Positions 11,750-23,900 of a stretch of 64,000 nt of DNA are shown here, one piece after another. Each line of letters starts with the position of its first letter. The stretch's first letter is position 1. Location: the NCBI RefSeq assembly GCF_001625215.2, contig NC_030385.2:24421135-24485134 (forward strand). The letters are read 5' to 3'. Under the pieces are notes generated by a model. The model was not told the DNA's origin, searched no databases, and was given only the letters and a program-made list of their open reading frames with translations. The stretch comes from Daucus carota subsp. sativus (Eukaryota > Streptophyta > Magnoliopsida > Apiales > Apiaceae). The translations under genes and the position numbers were made by a program.

Positions 11750-12520
11750 TTTTTTTATATTATAACATCTAACTGGCCTAATACCTTAAATATGTATTAA
11801 AAATTTAGAAAAATAATATATATAATATTTATTCATACACTTTTATTTTACTTTATATATAAATTTATTACTAAAATACTTGACTTTATATATAATTTTA
11901 TCCTCCACTTTAATTTTTTATCGGTGTGTTTTGAGTTTTTTGGGGCAAAAAATTATTTGGGCTGGTATGGGTCAAAATCTCAATACGTAAATATTAAAAA
12001 AATTAACACTAGTGTTTGATATAATATTTTAGTCAAATAAAAAATACTTGATTTTTAATTAAAAAGATAACACTAGTGTTTGATATAATATTTTAATAAA
12101 AAAAAATAAATTGATTTTTTATAATATAACCTTTAGCTGGCCAGAATCTTTAATATGTATTAAAAATTTTGAACGATAATTTATATATATTATATTTATT
12201 CATATAATTTCATTTGACTTTATATATAATTTTATCAGTAAAATATTTGAATTTGTGTATAATTTTATCCACTTTAATTTTTTATCGATGTGTTTAATTT
12301 CTTTTATTTTGTTCATTCTCATTTAATAAAAAAAAACTTAAAATTTTGAGACTTCACTATCAGGGGCGAGGCATATAACCCAATAATATTAAATATTAAA
12401 TATTAAAAAAAAATTAACATTAGTGTTTGATATAATATTTTAGTCAAAATAAAAAATCCTTGAGTTTTTTATAATATAACTTTTAGATGGCTTAGAATCT
12501 TTAACATCTATTAAGAATCT
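11750..12520. repeat. AT-rich tandem repeat, ~350-365 bp unit, about 2-3 copies
   Basis: The segment starting 'ataatataac.tttagctggcc' recurs at about 11757, 12121 and 12469. The segment 'aacactagtgtttgatata' recurs at about 12005, 12069 and 12417. Copies are diverged. The surrounding 11000-13000 has no gene and is very AT-rich, probably old transposon sequence. Confidence 0.6.
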
Positions 12521-13004
12521 TCACAATTTTAAAATGTATTTAAAAATTACTCTTGATCAAAATTTTAAAATGTATTTAATATTTAAAAAAGTGAATGATT
12601 CCTAATAGTCATAAATATTTAATATGCAAAACTAATAGATTATTAAAACATGATAATCATATTTTATAATATATTTTTGAAAAGAATATATGTTTTAGAA
12701 TTAAAATCTAAATATTTTAAATTTTAAAATTAAAAAAGTAAGAAATTGTTTGAAGTTAACCATCAATGCAGTAGCACCTGTTGAACCCTGTTACACGTCT
12801 GCAAATAAATATATATTCAGGCGTGAGTATTATTATCAAGAGTTAAACACATTCAAGAGTTAAACACATTGTAGTCAACAGTACGTGCTTAATAGGGTTT
12901 CACGCATTTAATAGATTAAAGGTTATACTAGTAATTTCAACGAATTGTATAAAGTAAAAATGAACTGTATTTAGCAACACCTTTTTTTTTCTACCTTTTT
13001 ATAT

Positions 13005-13188
13005 ACGGTTTTTCTATGGTGTGCCCATGGGCACATGCTAAGCGCGGAAAATTTTGTGCTTGGATCATTTTGATTGGCTCCTATCTCATGATAATGGTGG
13101 ACCCCCTGCAAATACACCAACCACACCAATCAAAATCTCCCAAATACAAAAATTTCCGCGCGCCCATGGGCACACACCAGCCAAACCG
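13005..13188. mobile_element. Palindrome-ended MITE, copy A (184 bp)
   Basis: The left end ACGGTTTTTCTATGGTGTGC and right-end reverse complement CGGTTTGGCTGGTGTGTGCC are inverted. Each end also contains its own palindrome built on TGTGCCCATGGGCACA. The 8-bp direct repeat TTTTATAT flanks the element (12997-13004 and 13189-13196). A second copy is at 40683-42812, split by a copia element. No coding capacity. It lies just upstream of the TMEM42-like gene's start, so it may contribute to that promoter. Confidence 0.75.
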
Positions 13189-13318
13189 TTTTATATATAC
13201 ACATTTTTTTTTTTAACTCGAGAACACACGTACATGTACAATTAGTGGTAACTTAATTTTCAAAATCAGGGAGCAAATTGGGTGTCTGCTGTAGTTGACG
13301 TGAGCAGGCGATGCGTTA

Positions 13319-16237
13319 ATGGAGGAAGTTAAAAATAGCAGCAGCAGCAAGAAATCAGGCTACGTATGGGCGATTGTGGCAGGATTCACCGCCGCTCTGG
13401 CTGCCATTTCCGCCAAGCTCTTTCAGCTTCAGGTCTTTTTCATTCATCAATTACCTACTTAGCTTGATACACTTGATCAACACTCACTCACTTCGTTGTC
13501 TGTTTATCTCGTAGCTTAGATCAGTCTATTAACAGCTTTATTCAATTCCAGATCTGTGATTGTGTTATCGGGTCTGGGAAACCAATAATTCTGTGTTTAT
13601 AGTATGAGTTGGATCCGATATGCATGTTGGTATTCGAGTTAATGGTGCTAATAAATCTCCAAAGATAAATGGGAAGGTAAGAGAGATAGAAAGTGTGTAA
13701 ATGAATTAGAATGTTTGTTTGAGACAGAAACAACCACCCGATTTGTAATATTGGTTTTGTAAACAACATAATGGTTTATTAATAAATCAGGTGAAAAATC
13801 CGCTTCAAGAAAATGAACCATTGAGGCACAATTTAAGGGGCTGCTCCCGAGTTTTTTAAGGACGTAATTAAAGTGATGTAAATGTGTTTTCACTTACATC
13901 CCATTTTTGGAATGAAAGTTTTGGAGTGAAACTATACTAAAAATGCATTCAGTTGCACTTGCTTTCGTCTTTCTAAAAAACTCGTGAGCACAAATAGGAG
14001 TGAAAGTTCTATAACTTTAATTCCTTTTCACTTGCTTTCCTCATCATTTACAACTCGGGAGCAGGGTGTAAAGTAAAAATGCCCAAAACAGCACAATCCG
14101 TGAAAATGGTCCTTCCTAGCACCAGGAAACGCAACAAGAATATGCCTTAGTGTCAAAAAGCAAGACGAAAATGGGTTGTCTTTGCAAAACATTTACATAA
14201 ATATGTGTAATCTAGAAAACGTATGTGAAGTATGTGTTTCTTCCACAACTCCGTCTACGCTATTTTTAAAATGGACCCGCCATGGGGGTTGTTTATCAGC
14301 CGGCCTACCCTTCAAACTCCGCAAATCAACTAAAACACCTGTATAATTAAAACCCAAGATTCATTAACATTTTTATGTGCCTCAAAGGTCCTTTATTTTG
14401 TTCTGTGCTCTTTCGGTCATTTTGATATAAAACTGTGCCAGAACGAGACCTTTTCTCAAAAATAGTTCCAAGAACAAATATAAAATATATATGGATATAT
14501 GCAAGTCAACAAAGTCGATCTCAAAAATATATTTATAGAAGTTTTACTGAATTTTGTAAATAATTAAACTGTTACAAATATCCATGTGATTTAGTGTTTT
14601 ATAATTTAACAACGTAAAACTAACCACTATTCTCAGTTTTTGTTAGCCCAACATTCTAATATAAGGTGTTTATTTGCTGATTGAGTAAGAAATCAGGACG
14701 TGTTATTTTTTATGAAAAATCTGATTAAGTAGGGTGATAAAAATGTTGAGAAGTGAATTTAATTTGTAATTTCAAAAGATTCAGTGTATTTGGGAGCAGT
14801 CCTGGAAACTAAGCAGATTAGCATTTATGTTTACAAAACCAGTCTTTTCCTCTCCAGAAACTTCAATTTTTATTCCTCAGATCTGCAGAAATTACAATCG
14901 AGTACCTTACACTTCCAGAAAATACAAAATAGTTCCTGGAATTTGCAGATTTACCAAATCAGTTCCTGTCCTTCCAGAATTTGACAGTTTAACCCCTACT
15001 GCTACTGATATTTCGACCCCTTAAACTTCAGAAATGTTCAATATTAGCCCTCTTAATCCTTGTTTGAGCCATGTCTGCTTACATCAAACGTGAAATTGGG
15101 AGTGTGAAATATATTGTCTGTTGTTTTGAGGAAGAATGTGATTTCCTACACTCTGAAGTTCATGTTCTTCATCATGAACATGGGTTACTTGAATATGAGT
15201 TTATGTTGAAGGAACTAGACAAAGCATACTATGGACTTGAAAGGTTGGAAAAGAAGCACAAACTTGAGTTGGGAAAAGGAAGTGTAAGGCGTGAAAATGA
15301 TGAGGGACTAGGACGGTAAAGACTCTTGCATCTCAAGTTCTAATTCTTGTACATTTGGAGAATGCGAAAATTGTCATGGGGTGAAATTACAATTAAATTG
15401 GAATGTTGAAAACAAGTACTAGGAATCAATTTAATGAAGATAATGTTGTTGTACTGGATTCTTTAAGTTGCATGGAACATGATAATGTAGACGCTTTCGA
15501 TGAAGAATCTTGCGTGAATCAAGTTTCGCTTGTTCAAGAAAAGCATGCGGTTGTTGCTTTATTGAGGTTGATCATATCGATTTTATCATTCTTGAATACC
15601 ATATTAAACTTTGTCACTTGCTCTTTGCACCTCATCCAGCCATTGTTCTTCAAGGAGAGTAGAAAATTCTTCTTCGTTCCAGTTCAGTCTTGCATGGTTC
15701 TCGCTGTCTACCCAACTCGAGGACCGAGGTCGAGTTTTTTAACAAGATGAGAATGATGGGGAACGAAAACAAAGAATTAATGTATATGTTATTTTTAAGT
15801 TTAGTTACCAAGTAAGTACTTTATTTATAATAAAGCTCAATCAGTACAAGGCTTAGTCCATTAGGTTTATGTTATTAGAGTTCGTATTCCCTATACAAGC
15901 ATTGTAATTCCACGTATTTCAACTAGACTTGATAATGAGATTTGTTGAATATTGAATTGGATCTATTACATGGGTTGTGAAGTTTTCTCCCTTCCAAGGT
16001 TCGGAAACCTTTGGGGTAGTGAATTTTCTGTGGTTAATTCACCCAAGTTCTATCTTTGTTATAATTGTTATATCATAATAGTTCTTTCTGCAAGTTTTGC
16101 ATTAACTATTAGCACAATCAACTAATATATTTAACAATGCATATGTAAGGAATGAGATAATGAATGTGCACTTGTCGATTTTGAATTTCTTCTGCCGATT
16201 GCCAGTACTTAACTGTATTCTTTAGTACTGTGGTAAC

Positions 16238-16288
<51 letters not shown>

Positions 16289-17473
16289 TCTATGATGCTA
16301 TGCACTAATGAATAGAGTTTTCCTTGAACAGCTTGTTAAATATGGCTTAGTCATATTCTTCAATGTATTAATGTGGGGATGCTATGTAAATAGTCTGAAA
16401 GCTCTGTCGTCTCTGCAAGCTACTGTCACAAATTTCGCTATCAACTTCTTAACCTCGGGTTTAGCCGGATTTTTTCTTTTTGAAGAGGCTCTTTCGTTTA
16501 AGGTAATTACAAAATTTGCTGCCAGGATGGTGAATGTTTTTAGCATTGCTATTTTAACTATCGCGACTACCATGTGTTCATCTCTTAAAATTAATCATTT
16601 GCTTTCACATAGTGTCCTTATATTGTGCTTTATAAGTTTTTTTTTCTATTACCCCCATAAAAAAGACAAACACGTTCTCCCTAAAATAAAGATTTATAGG
16701 TCTTACATACAACCATGTCATTTCGCATCATAAATTCTGACTCGGGTACCACAGAGCTTTTAGACGTCTGTTTGGCTCTAATGTGTATGCCTAGTTGCAT
16801 CTGTGATGTACAGTACCTGATACTGGTTGCAAATTATGACTACCTGTGAAAAATATATAAATGGAATGGATCCAGTCCTGCTCTCTGTAATTTAAAGATT
16901 TGGGTTTAATTTTTTAAGAAAGTGCAGTGACAACTAGATTAATATGATATCTGAGCTGTGTTGTGTCCATCTTAAACTCATATTACTGTATAGCTGTGGA
17001 ATTTTTTTTAAGTATTTTCTGAAATGATTTTTAATTTAGCAGCTATGCATTTTTATATTTGAATTTTTATTGCATTCTACTTAATAATAGGAATAACATA
17101 TAAACTTGTATGTGGCAGACACTGTATTATTTAATACTAGTACTATACACACCAATAAATCTTTTGTGAATGGCAAAGGGCAAACAAATTCCCAAGAAAG
17201 ATTGTAGAAGACATTGTTAAATTCAAAGTTGAGCTAACTGATAGCCTACAAGGTAGATGAGTACCAAAATTAACCCATAACATGATGTCCCTAAACTTCT
17301 AAGAAGGCCTTTTGAGCTCTTAATTAATAAAACATGTTGATATTGCATTATATGTTAACTGAATTCTGAACTCGGGATTGCTTTTTCAGTGGTTCGCAGG
17401 TGCTTCTCTCATTGTTGTTGGTGTGTTACTACTCAGCAAGTCGAGTATAGAGAAAAAGTCACATGCTGATTAG
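13319..17473 (+). CDS. TMEM42/EamA-like small membrane protein
   Basis: Three exons, 13319-13432, 16332-16502 and 17390-17473, all phase 0 with GT-AG introns, give a 122-residue protein. ATG 13319 is the start because the earlier ATG at 13311 meets a stop after two codons. Exon 1 encodes a Ser-rich N terminus and a first hydrophobic helix (GYVWAIVAGFTAALAAISAK). Exon 2 carries LVIFFNVLMWGCYVNSLKAL and FAINFLTSGLAGFFLFEEAL. Exon 3 carries WFAGASLIVVGVLLLSKSS and a charged tail ending KKSHAD. This is the four-helix half-transporter layout of the TMEM42 family, related to EamA/DMT transporters, and length and conserved blocks agree with plant members. Substrate is unknown. Intron 1 (2.9 kb) has absorbed a MITE and an LTR remnant. 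Confidence 0.85.
13837..14068. mobile_element. Tourist-like MITE in TMEM42-like intron 1
   Basis: Left end GGGGCTGCTCCCGAGTT and right-end reverse complement CACCCTGCTCCCGAGTT are inverted. TAA is duplicated on both sides (13834-13836 and 14069-14071). The element is 232 bp and non-coding. Confidence 0.75.
14780..16110 (+). mobile_element. Degraded retroelement fragment in intron 1
   Basis: Two short plus-strand reading frames (15071-15319 and 15403-15750) are separated by stops. The second ends near a 'TRGPRSSF'-type tail followed by 'gagtttt..aacaagatgagaatgatgggg', reminiscent of the 3' end of plant LTR-retrotransposon polyproteins. It is followed by about 350 bp of LTR-like leader sequence (15780-16110). 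No reverse transcriptase or integrase remains and no paired LTR was found. Assignment to a family is a guess. Confidence 0.35.
16241..16283. repeat. (TG)n microsatellite
   Basis: About 21 TG units, ending roughly 50 bp before exon 2 of the TMEM42-like gene. UG-rich tracts near acceptors can affect splicing, but nothing more can be read here. Confidence 0.9.
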
Positions 17474-17765
17474 GCGTTCTTCTCTTTAATCAATGTTGAT
17501 GATATGTTTTGTGTGGTTAATCCGTACTTAGATCAGAAAGATCCAATGGGGCGTCATTAACAGGCGGAAGACATAGTGATGCATCGGAATCAAATTAATC
17601 TGAGAGGGATCATCTCCTATCAAGTTGTAAGGTCTTGCTGTGGACAGGAAGAGAAAGACCAAAATATTGGTGCTGTATGGAGAGTTGTACTTGACATCCA
17701 CTATAGTTCTAAATATCCTACTGCACTTCCCAGTCTTTCTTGCTGGTGCTGGTCATCCTCTTGTA

Positions 17766-17963
17766 CTCCCTCCGTCCCCCTCATTTGTTTAGACACGCAT
17801 TTTAAGGCTTTTATAAAACATAGTTCCGCAACTTATTTTTGAGATTTTCTTTTTGGGTATAAAAATTCAAACATTAAATTTTTATTCAAAAGAAAAAAGA
17901 TTAAAAAATAAATTACAGAACAATGTTTTCTAGGAGCATTAACTACCCAGGGGACAGAAGAAG
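17766..17963. mobile_element. Stowaway-like MITE
   Basis: Left end CTCCCTCCGTCCCCCTCA is preceded by TA. The right-end reverse complement begins CTTCTTCTGTCCCCTGG. This terminal motif is the classic Tc1/mariner Stowaway end in plants. The right TA is not perfect, so the copy is somewhat decayed. It lies just past the 3' end of the TMEM42-like gene. Confidence 0.6.
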
Positions 17964-18439
17964 TGACGTATAACATAATTTCACTGTCAAGCCAAAAAAA
18001 AAAGAACTCTTTTTTAAAAATGTTTTTATTACCTTTTTTTTTGTGATTAGCGTAAAATTTATACAGCTTTCATAATTTACATTTTACAGACTCTTACAAA
18101 AAGAAAAAAACACTAATTAGCAAAAAGAAAATTTTGGCTATAAAGGATTTCTAAATACACCTAGATTGTTGGAACACGGGACCATACATTAAATTTATAC
18201 ATATTTCCGTAAATTAAATACTTTCTTTAGTGTTTATCTTTTATTGTTACAAGCAACTTATTTAATCATTTTTATTTTTTAATTTTACAATACACAATAT
18301 ACTACTTTAGTAGTAGTATCATAATATTTGGGTAAAATCAATTCTACGGCTATTAAAACATGGAAAAATAAGTGCAAGAGAATAAGACAATGACAAGGTT
18401 AATATCGGAATGCGAAAAGTGGTAGTCATCTTTGCCATT

Positions 18440-18551
18440 CAGACACTTTCACACTCTCTCTCTATAATTTTCTCTCTCTAGAAACTTCATACTGCTACTG
18501 GTTCTCTCTCTCTCTCCATCTCTATCTGTATCTCTCTCCATAATTCTCTGG
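18440..18551 (+). promoter_or_regulatory. CT-rich leader exon of the BPC gene
   Basis: Clusters of CTCTCTCT at about 18453-18464, 18472-18480 and 18502-18540 end at a strong donor, CTGG|GTAAGT (donor at 18552). This looks like a noncoding first exon followed by a ~2.7-kb leader intron before ATG 21346. The acceptor is not certain, with candidates near 21257 and 21320. GA/CT repeats are the known binding sequence of BPC proteins, so the gene may bind its own leader. That last step is inference. Confidence 0.55.
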
Positions 18552-21114
18552 GTAAGTTGTATCTTTTGCTCTAATCAACGAGCTGTATTGATTTTCCTGG
18601 TTGATTTTCACTACCCTTGAGCTGCTATTTTTTTAGTTGTTTCTACTGTTTATTGCTGCTAATTTTGCATAATCTACTGGGTTTTGCTTGCTTTACTCAT
18701 ATGGGTTTTTTTAATTTTGCTCCTCTTTTACTGAATTTTCTTAATTTTTCGCTTTAAGTGAGTTATTGTAATGTTTTGCTGGGACTTGTATGTGTGTGTT
18801 GTGTAATTATGTAGTAATTAATGGGTAAATTCTTGTTACTTATATCTGTAGCCAAATACGCCAATTTTATGGAAATTTGTCAGTTGCTCTGTACTGTGTT
18901 GTGGCTGTACTGATGTACAATTGCCCCCTGTTTTTCGAGAGTCATCGAGTATGTTTGGTTTGGTTTGATTAAGAGAGTCACGGTTATGTTTTGTGTCTGT
19001 TAAAACAACTGTATTGTTTTTAGAATGGTAATTATCGTAGTTTTTGAGTAGCTAATCCTGAACTGATAGAAAAAATACCAGTAAGTGGCTATCTATTTTC
19101 CCCCCGGATATTTCACTCACGGTTGTAACTTACATTGATGTCTTGAAGTAATTCAATGGTACTACATGTCTCAAGGCATTAATCAAATTTAAATTTCTGT
19201 GAGTATTTTTTGCTACTAAATTATGTGGAGGGACAGATAAGATCTTTAGACACAGTGTGGGGAATTGCAGTTCGGGTGGTATTGACACAAACCCTTTATT
19301 GCTGATGCACTATCGACTCTGATTTCTTCTCCTTTGGTCCAGTATTACTAAAGTAGAGCCGTAGAGGAATATTCATTTCAATTTACATGATGCCAACTTC
19401 TGGTAAACAATATTTCCTATATTTCTACTTCTTAATTTACCCTATTAAGCTGGCCTCTGGTCTGAAATTCTTTCAGTTATCTTTTCATTTCTTTACTTGG
19501 AATTCACTAGTACTCTCATGATACTTTGCATTCTCTCTTTCTGGCACATTAATGTCTAAACAAATGCGCTATGGTGTCTTCCAAAGACTCTCCTATCATC
19601 ATAACACATGTAACTAGACAAAGGAAAATCTCCATCTTGTGTTTATTCGAGAAAAAATATGTACTGTCAAAGCTGAGGTTTCTCGGGCACATGCTTTGTG
19701 CCTCCTTGATTTTACCTGCGGACTATGGATTGAGTTTAATTTATCCACACATACCCTTAAAAAATATTAGTACATGAATACCACATAAATAGAGTATGCT
19801 CATGTGTTACTAAAGATATGCAAACTCATGCCCAAGTAATAAAATGGACAAAACCACTGCAGTGGACAGGTATATCTTATGATAATATACTTGCACTAAT
19901 AACTTAAATTCACAATATCAGGGAGTGCCAAGACCTATCCATCTCAAATTCACAGTGGAATTTCATGTCCAACCTAATTTGATTGCTTGAAAAGTTTATT
20001 GTCCACTCCTTATCAAATATGTCATAATGCACATGGTGTTGATTACCACTGCCGCAGAACACATACACGTTAATCTAGAACAACTTTTTGGTGTCCATGT
20101 AATAGAAAATGAACATTACTTTTGATTGCCTATCTTCATTAACTATACTTAATCTTACTACTTGTGTCTTTAAGAAAATTAATAAAACAGATTCACTACC
20201 TGCATTGATTTAAGTTGGCCACAGATGTTCATCCAGCTTTGGTTCACTGCTGATGCAAAGTGTTGCTTATATTAATGAGATGGCACAAATGAGCTCAGTA
20301 ATATGCTATTATGAAGTGCCAAATTGATATTAAAACATAAAATAACACTTAAAGAAGCAATGTTGACAATACCTTTTGGTTTGAAATTTTCTTAAAAATT
20401 GTGAACCCCAAGAGAGTTGAAGATGATGCACCATAAAATCATATTAGGTTACCTTGGATGGTGGCAAACACTTCAGTAGCCTCTGTTAGCATAAAAACTA
20501 TAATAGAGGAAACAAATGATTGTTTCACCAATGAGGAGATCGCTTGATGCAGATTGAATCAGAGACTTTTGACATTTGAGAGAAAATCTGAGAAACGATC
20601 CCTACTACTGACTTGGTAACTTCTACGAGTATGCACCTGGAAAAAATATATTTCCATTTTCTATTGCACAAGTCCAGAGTTCTTAATTCTGGGCTCACCA
20701 GTACTTGATTACTTTGCCAGCTGCTATTCATTTGAAGTTGTTATTGTCACCGAAAAGATCTTAGCAATTTGTGTGTGTGGTCGCTCATTTTGATGTGTTG
20801 TATAAGTCCTTTTTCCAATTGTAATATGTGCTGCGTGTAACTTCTGCTGAAAGCTTTTGAATAATGATTTGTCTTTGCTTATTATCCTTCTGCTCAGCCG
20901 TGAGTGCTATAATTTAATATTGCATGAGGGAGAACGCTTTGGGGAACACATACTTCCTGTGTTTAGTATAACACACTTCCTTTTATCCTGTTCTGTGTTA
21001 CTATTACTGTTCTTTAAAAAAAAAAAAAAATTGTTCTCAGTTCTAGTTTATCTTTTTCTTCTTCTCTTTTTTTGAGTTGTGGCCATGGTAACAAAGAGCA
21101 ATGTGCGTACCGAC

Positions 21115-21208
21115 AAAAAAAATTATGTTCTTTTAAGTTAGTATGTACAGACATCACATTCTAAAATTATGTTCTTTTAAGTTAGTATGTACAGACATCA
21201 CATTCTAC
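21115..21208. repeat. 47-bp tandem duplication
   Basis: Two adjacent, nearly identical copies of a segment starting 'aaaattatgttcttttaagt' and ending 'cagacatcacattcta', in the BPC gene's leader intron. Confidence 0.85.
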
Positions 21209-21345
21209 TTCAACACACTTCTGAGCAACTTCTGTTTCATCTCTTCTTTTTGTGAAGATTAAACCACTGGTCATCATTGTGCTTGTATGGAGTTGCTACT
21301 GTTTGCTCGTTTGATTGAAGTAAAGTTTTGAAAGTCAAAGCACAA

Positions 21346-22496
21346 ATGGATAATAGCGGGCATCGTGAAAATGGAAGGCATAAACCGCCACAGGGGCAGG
21401 TATACGTAATATATGCAGATCACAATGTTCTTATTTACATGATGGTTACATCTATTCTCCTCGTTCTCGTTTGAAAGTCTTCAATATTTGCTTGTATTGA
21501 CATAGAGTTTTTACATGATGATTCACATTCTCGAGTTCAACCATAACAAAAGTTGGTCTGTTATCTCTGTACCAGTGGTTAATGCAGAATCAGCCATCAA
21601 TGAAGCAGATAATGGCCATAATGGCCGAAAGAGATGCAGCCATTCAAGAGAGAAATATGGCACTTTCAGAGAAGAAGTCGGCGATGGCAGAAAGAGACAT
21701 GGCAATCCTGCAGCGAGACTCTGCAATTGCAGAGAGAAATAGTGCTATAGTGGAACGTGATAATGCCATTGCCACTCTTCAGTACCGTGAGAACTCTATG
21801 AGCAATGGTAATATGTCTACATGCCCTCCAGGATGCCATATCTCACGTGGAGTAAAGCACATGCACCATCCCCAACAACACGTGCACGACCAGTCTCACT
21901 TGAGTGAAGCGGCTTCATTTGGTACCAGGGACATGCACACAACTGAAGCCATTCCTACATCACCGCTTGTTCCTGAGCCTGCAAAGTCCAAGCAAACGAA
22001 AAGAACTAAAAAGGCAACTCCCAATAAGAAGACCCCAAGGCCATCAAAAAAGGTCAAAAAGGAAAGTGAAGATGTGAACATCACCAAGTGGAAGGGAGGT
22101 CATGAAATGAGTGGCGGGGTTAATGACCTCAACAGAGAACTGGTAGTATCAAAGCTTGACTGGAAGGATCAGGATCTTGGGCTGAATCAGGTTCCTTTTG
22201 ATGAAACAACAATGCCAGTTCCAATCTGTTCATGTACTGGAGTTCTAAGGCCATGCTACAAATGGGGAAATGGGGGTTGGCAGTCTTCTTGCTGCACAAC
22301 TACATTATCAATGTATCCGTTGCCATGTGTCCCAAACAAACGTCATGCTCGAATTGGTGGTAGGAAGATGAGCGGAGGTGCATTCAACAAGCTGCTTACC
22401 CGCCTAGCTGCAGAGGGGCATGATCTTTCAAATCCAGTCGATCTCAGAGATCATTGGGCAAAGCATGGAACAAACCGCTACATCACCATCAAGTAA
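21346..22496 (+). CDS. BPC6: BASIC PENTACYSTEINE (BBR/BPC) GAGA-binding transcription factor, group II
   Basis: Two coding exons, 21346-21399 and 21576-22496, joined in phase 0, give about 324 residues. Exon 1 encodes [18 protein letters not shown], the typical group-II N terminus. Exon 2 continues [11 protein letters not shown]. Residues ~30-85 form an Ala/Arg/Asp-rich heptad coiled coil built on repeated AERD/QERN units, used for dimerisation and nuclear or nucleolar targeting. A Lys-rich nuclear localisation segment follows (about residues 150-180). The C-terminal DNA-binding domain shows the conserved cysteines ([22 protein letters not shown]), the [12 protein letters not shown] block and the ending [17 protein letters not shown] proteins bind GA/CT repeats and recruit Polycomb to developmental genes. 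Closest to the Arabidopsis BPC4/BPC6 group; the exact symbol is uncertain. Confidence 0.93.
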
Positions 22497-23151
22497 TATT
22501 GTCTATAACCTAAAAATAGGTGGAGAAATGAAGAATCTTGGGTATTTATCATCGGGCCTATACCGTTAGCAACGATAATAGTAGGATATCTGATACATGC
22601 CCTGATGAGTAGAAACCTTCCTTTAGATAATCTAGTGTTTCTAAATTCTTATCTCAAGTGCCCCCCCTCTGGAAGACTTTATATGATAATAAAGCTACCA
22701 GCCTACCAGTCTGCCCTGGTGGAGATATATAATAGTTGTATTGGCATTAAATAATCCATGTGAACTGTATTTGTATTGTAACTGTTCCTGTATAAAGAGA
22801 GTTTCAGTTCTGTATACTGGGAGCTATCTATCATATTGCTATTTGGAGATTGCTTTGCAAAGTTTCTTTCTTCACCAGTCAATTGCAAATTTTGCGGATG
22901 GGTTTGGGTTTGAAATATAAACCAAACAAAACATAACAGGTATATCCAGGCTCTGAGCATGGTCTGGGAAGTAGGACTGAGTATTCGGTTTGGTTAACCG
23001 AATACCGAACTGAAATTACCGAAATATTTCGGTTCGGTTAACCGAACCGAAATATTTCGGTACCTAATTCGGTTATGATTTTCTGGCTATTTCGGTTTTT
23101 TCGGTTTTTTTACCGAATTAACCGAAAAAACCGAATAACCGAAATATTTAA

Positions 23152-23154
<3 letters not shown>

Positions 23155-23194
<40 letters not shown>
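23155..23194. repeat. (TA)n microsatellite inside hAT element
   Basis: About 20 TA units at the inner edge of the left subterminal region. Confidence 0.9.
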
Positions 23195-23197
<3 letters not shown>

Positions 23198-23399
23198 GCT
23201 TACTCCACTAGAAACTAAATTAGCCTAGAAACTAGAAACTAGTATCTGACCAATTTTTTATCACTATTTTTAACTGCAAATATCACTCGTTTGTACATCA
23301 CAAATCACTATTTCCTATACAAGAAATCTCAGAAATATAGATATATAAATATACATATATACAACATATATTATCATCATCTTTACTCATACCACATTG

Positions 23400-23535
23400 A
23401 TGAACCTCTGGGCATCATTATCAACCCATTCCACTGCTATCGGGGTCATATATATATTATATAGTTTTAATTATAAAGTAATGAATCTGGGCATCATTAT
23501 CAACCCATTCCACTGCTATCGGGGTCATATATATA
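23400..23535. repeat. Short direct repeat inside hAT element
   Basis: The phrase 'gggcatcattatcaaccc', continuing through 'ctatcggggtcatatatata', occurs twice about 76 bp apart. Confidence 0.8.
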
Positions 23536-23643
23536 TAAAGTAAGTAGAATCTTCATTAATGTATCTCTAAATCTTTTTTAATTTAAATTAAATTTTATTT
23601 GAGAAGATCACATAACAAAACTATATAATATATATGACCAAAT

Positions 23644-23900
23644 AATGAAACACCAAATAAATTTTTTAATAGAATCTAAATGTACTTATTAAAATACATC
23701 TAAATTATATTCAATTAAATTTTTTATTGATGTACCACCTAATAAATTTAATAATGAAACACCTAATAAATTTTTTAATAGAATCTAAATGTACTTATTA
23801 AAATACATCTAAATTATATTCAATTAAATTTTTTATTGATGTACCACCTAATAAATTTAATAATGAAACACCTAATAAATTTTTTAGTAGAATCTTCATT
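23644..23900. repeat. 112-bp tandem repeat inside hAT element
   Basis: Two nearly identical units starting 'aatgaaacacc(a/t)aataaa' at 23644 and 23756, then a partial third unit from about 23868. Confidence 0.85.

Noticed and set aside
15071-15750. Two plus-strand frames as an independent gene in the TMEM42-like intron
   Set aside because: Interrupted, no start or splice context, and the end resembles a retroelement polyprotein tail.
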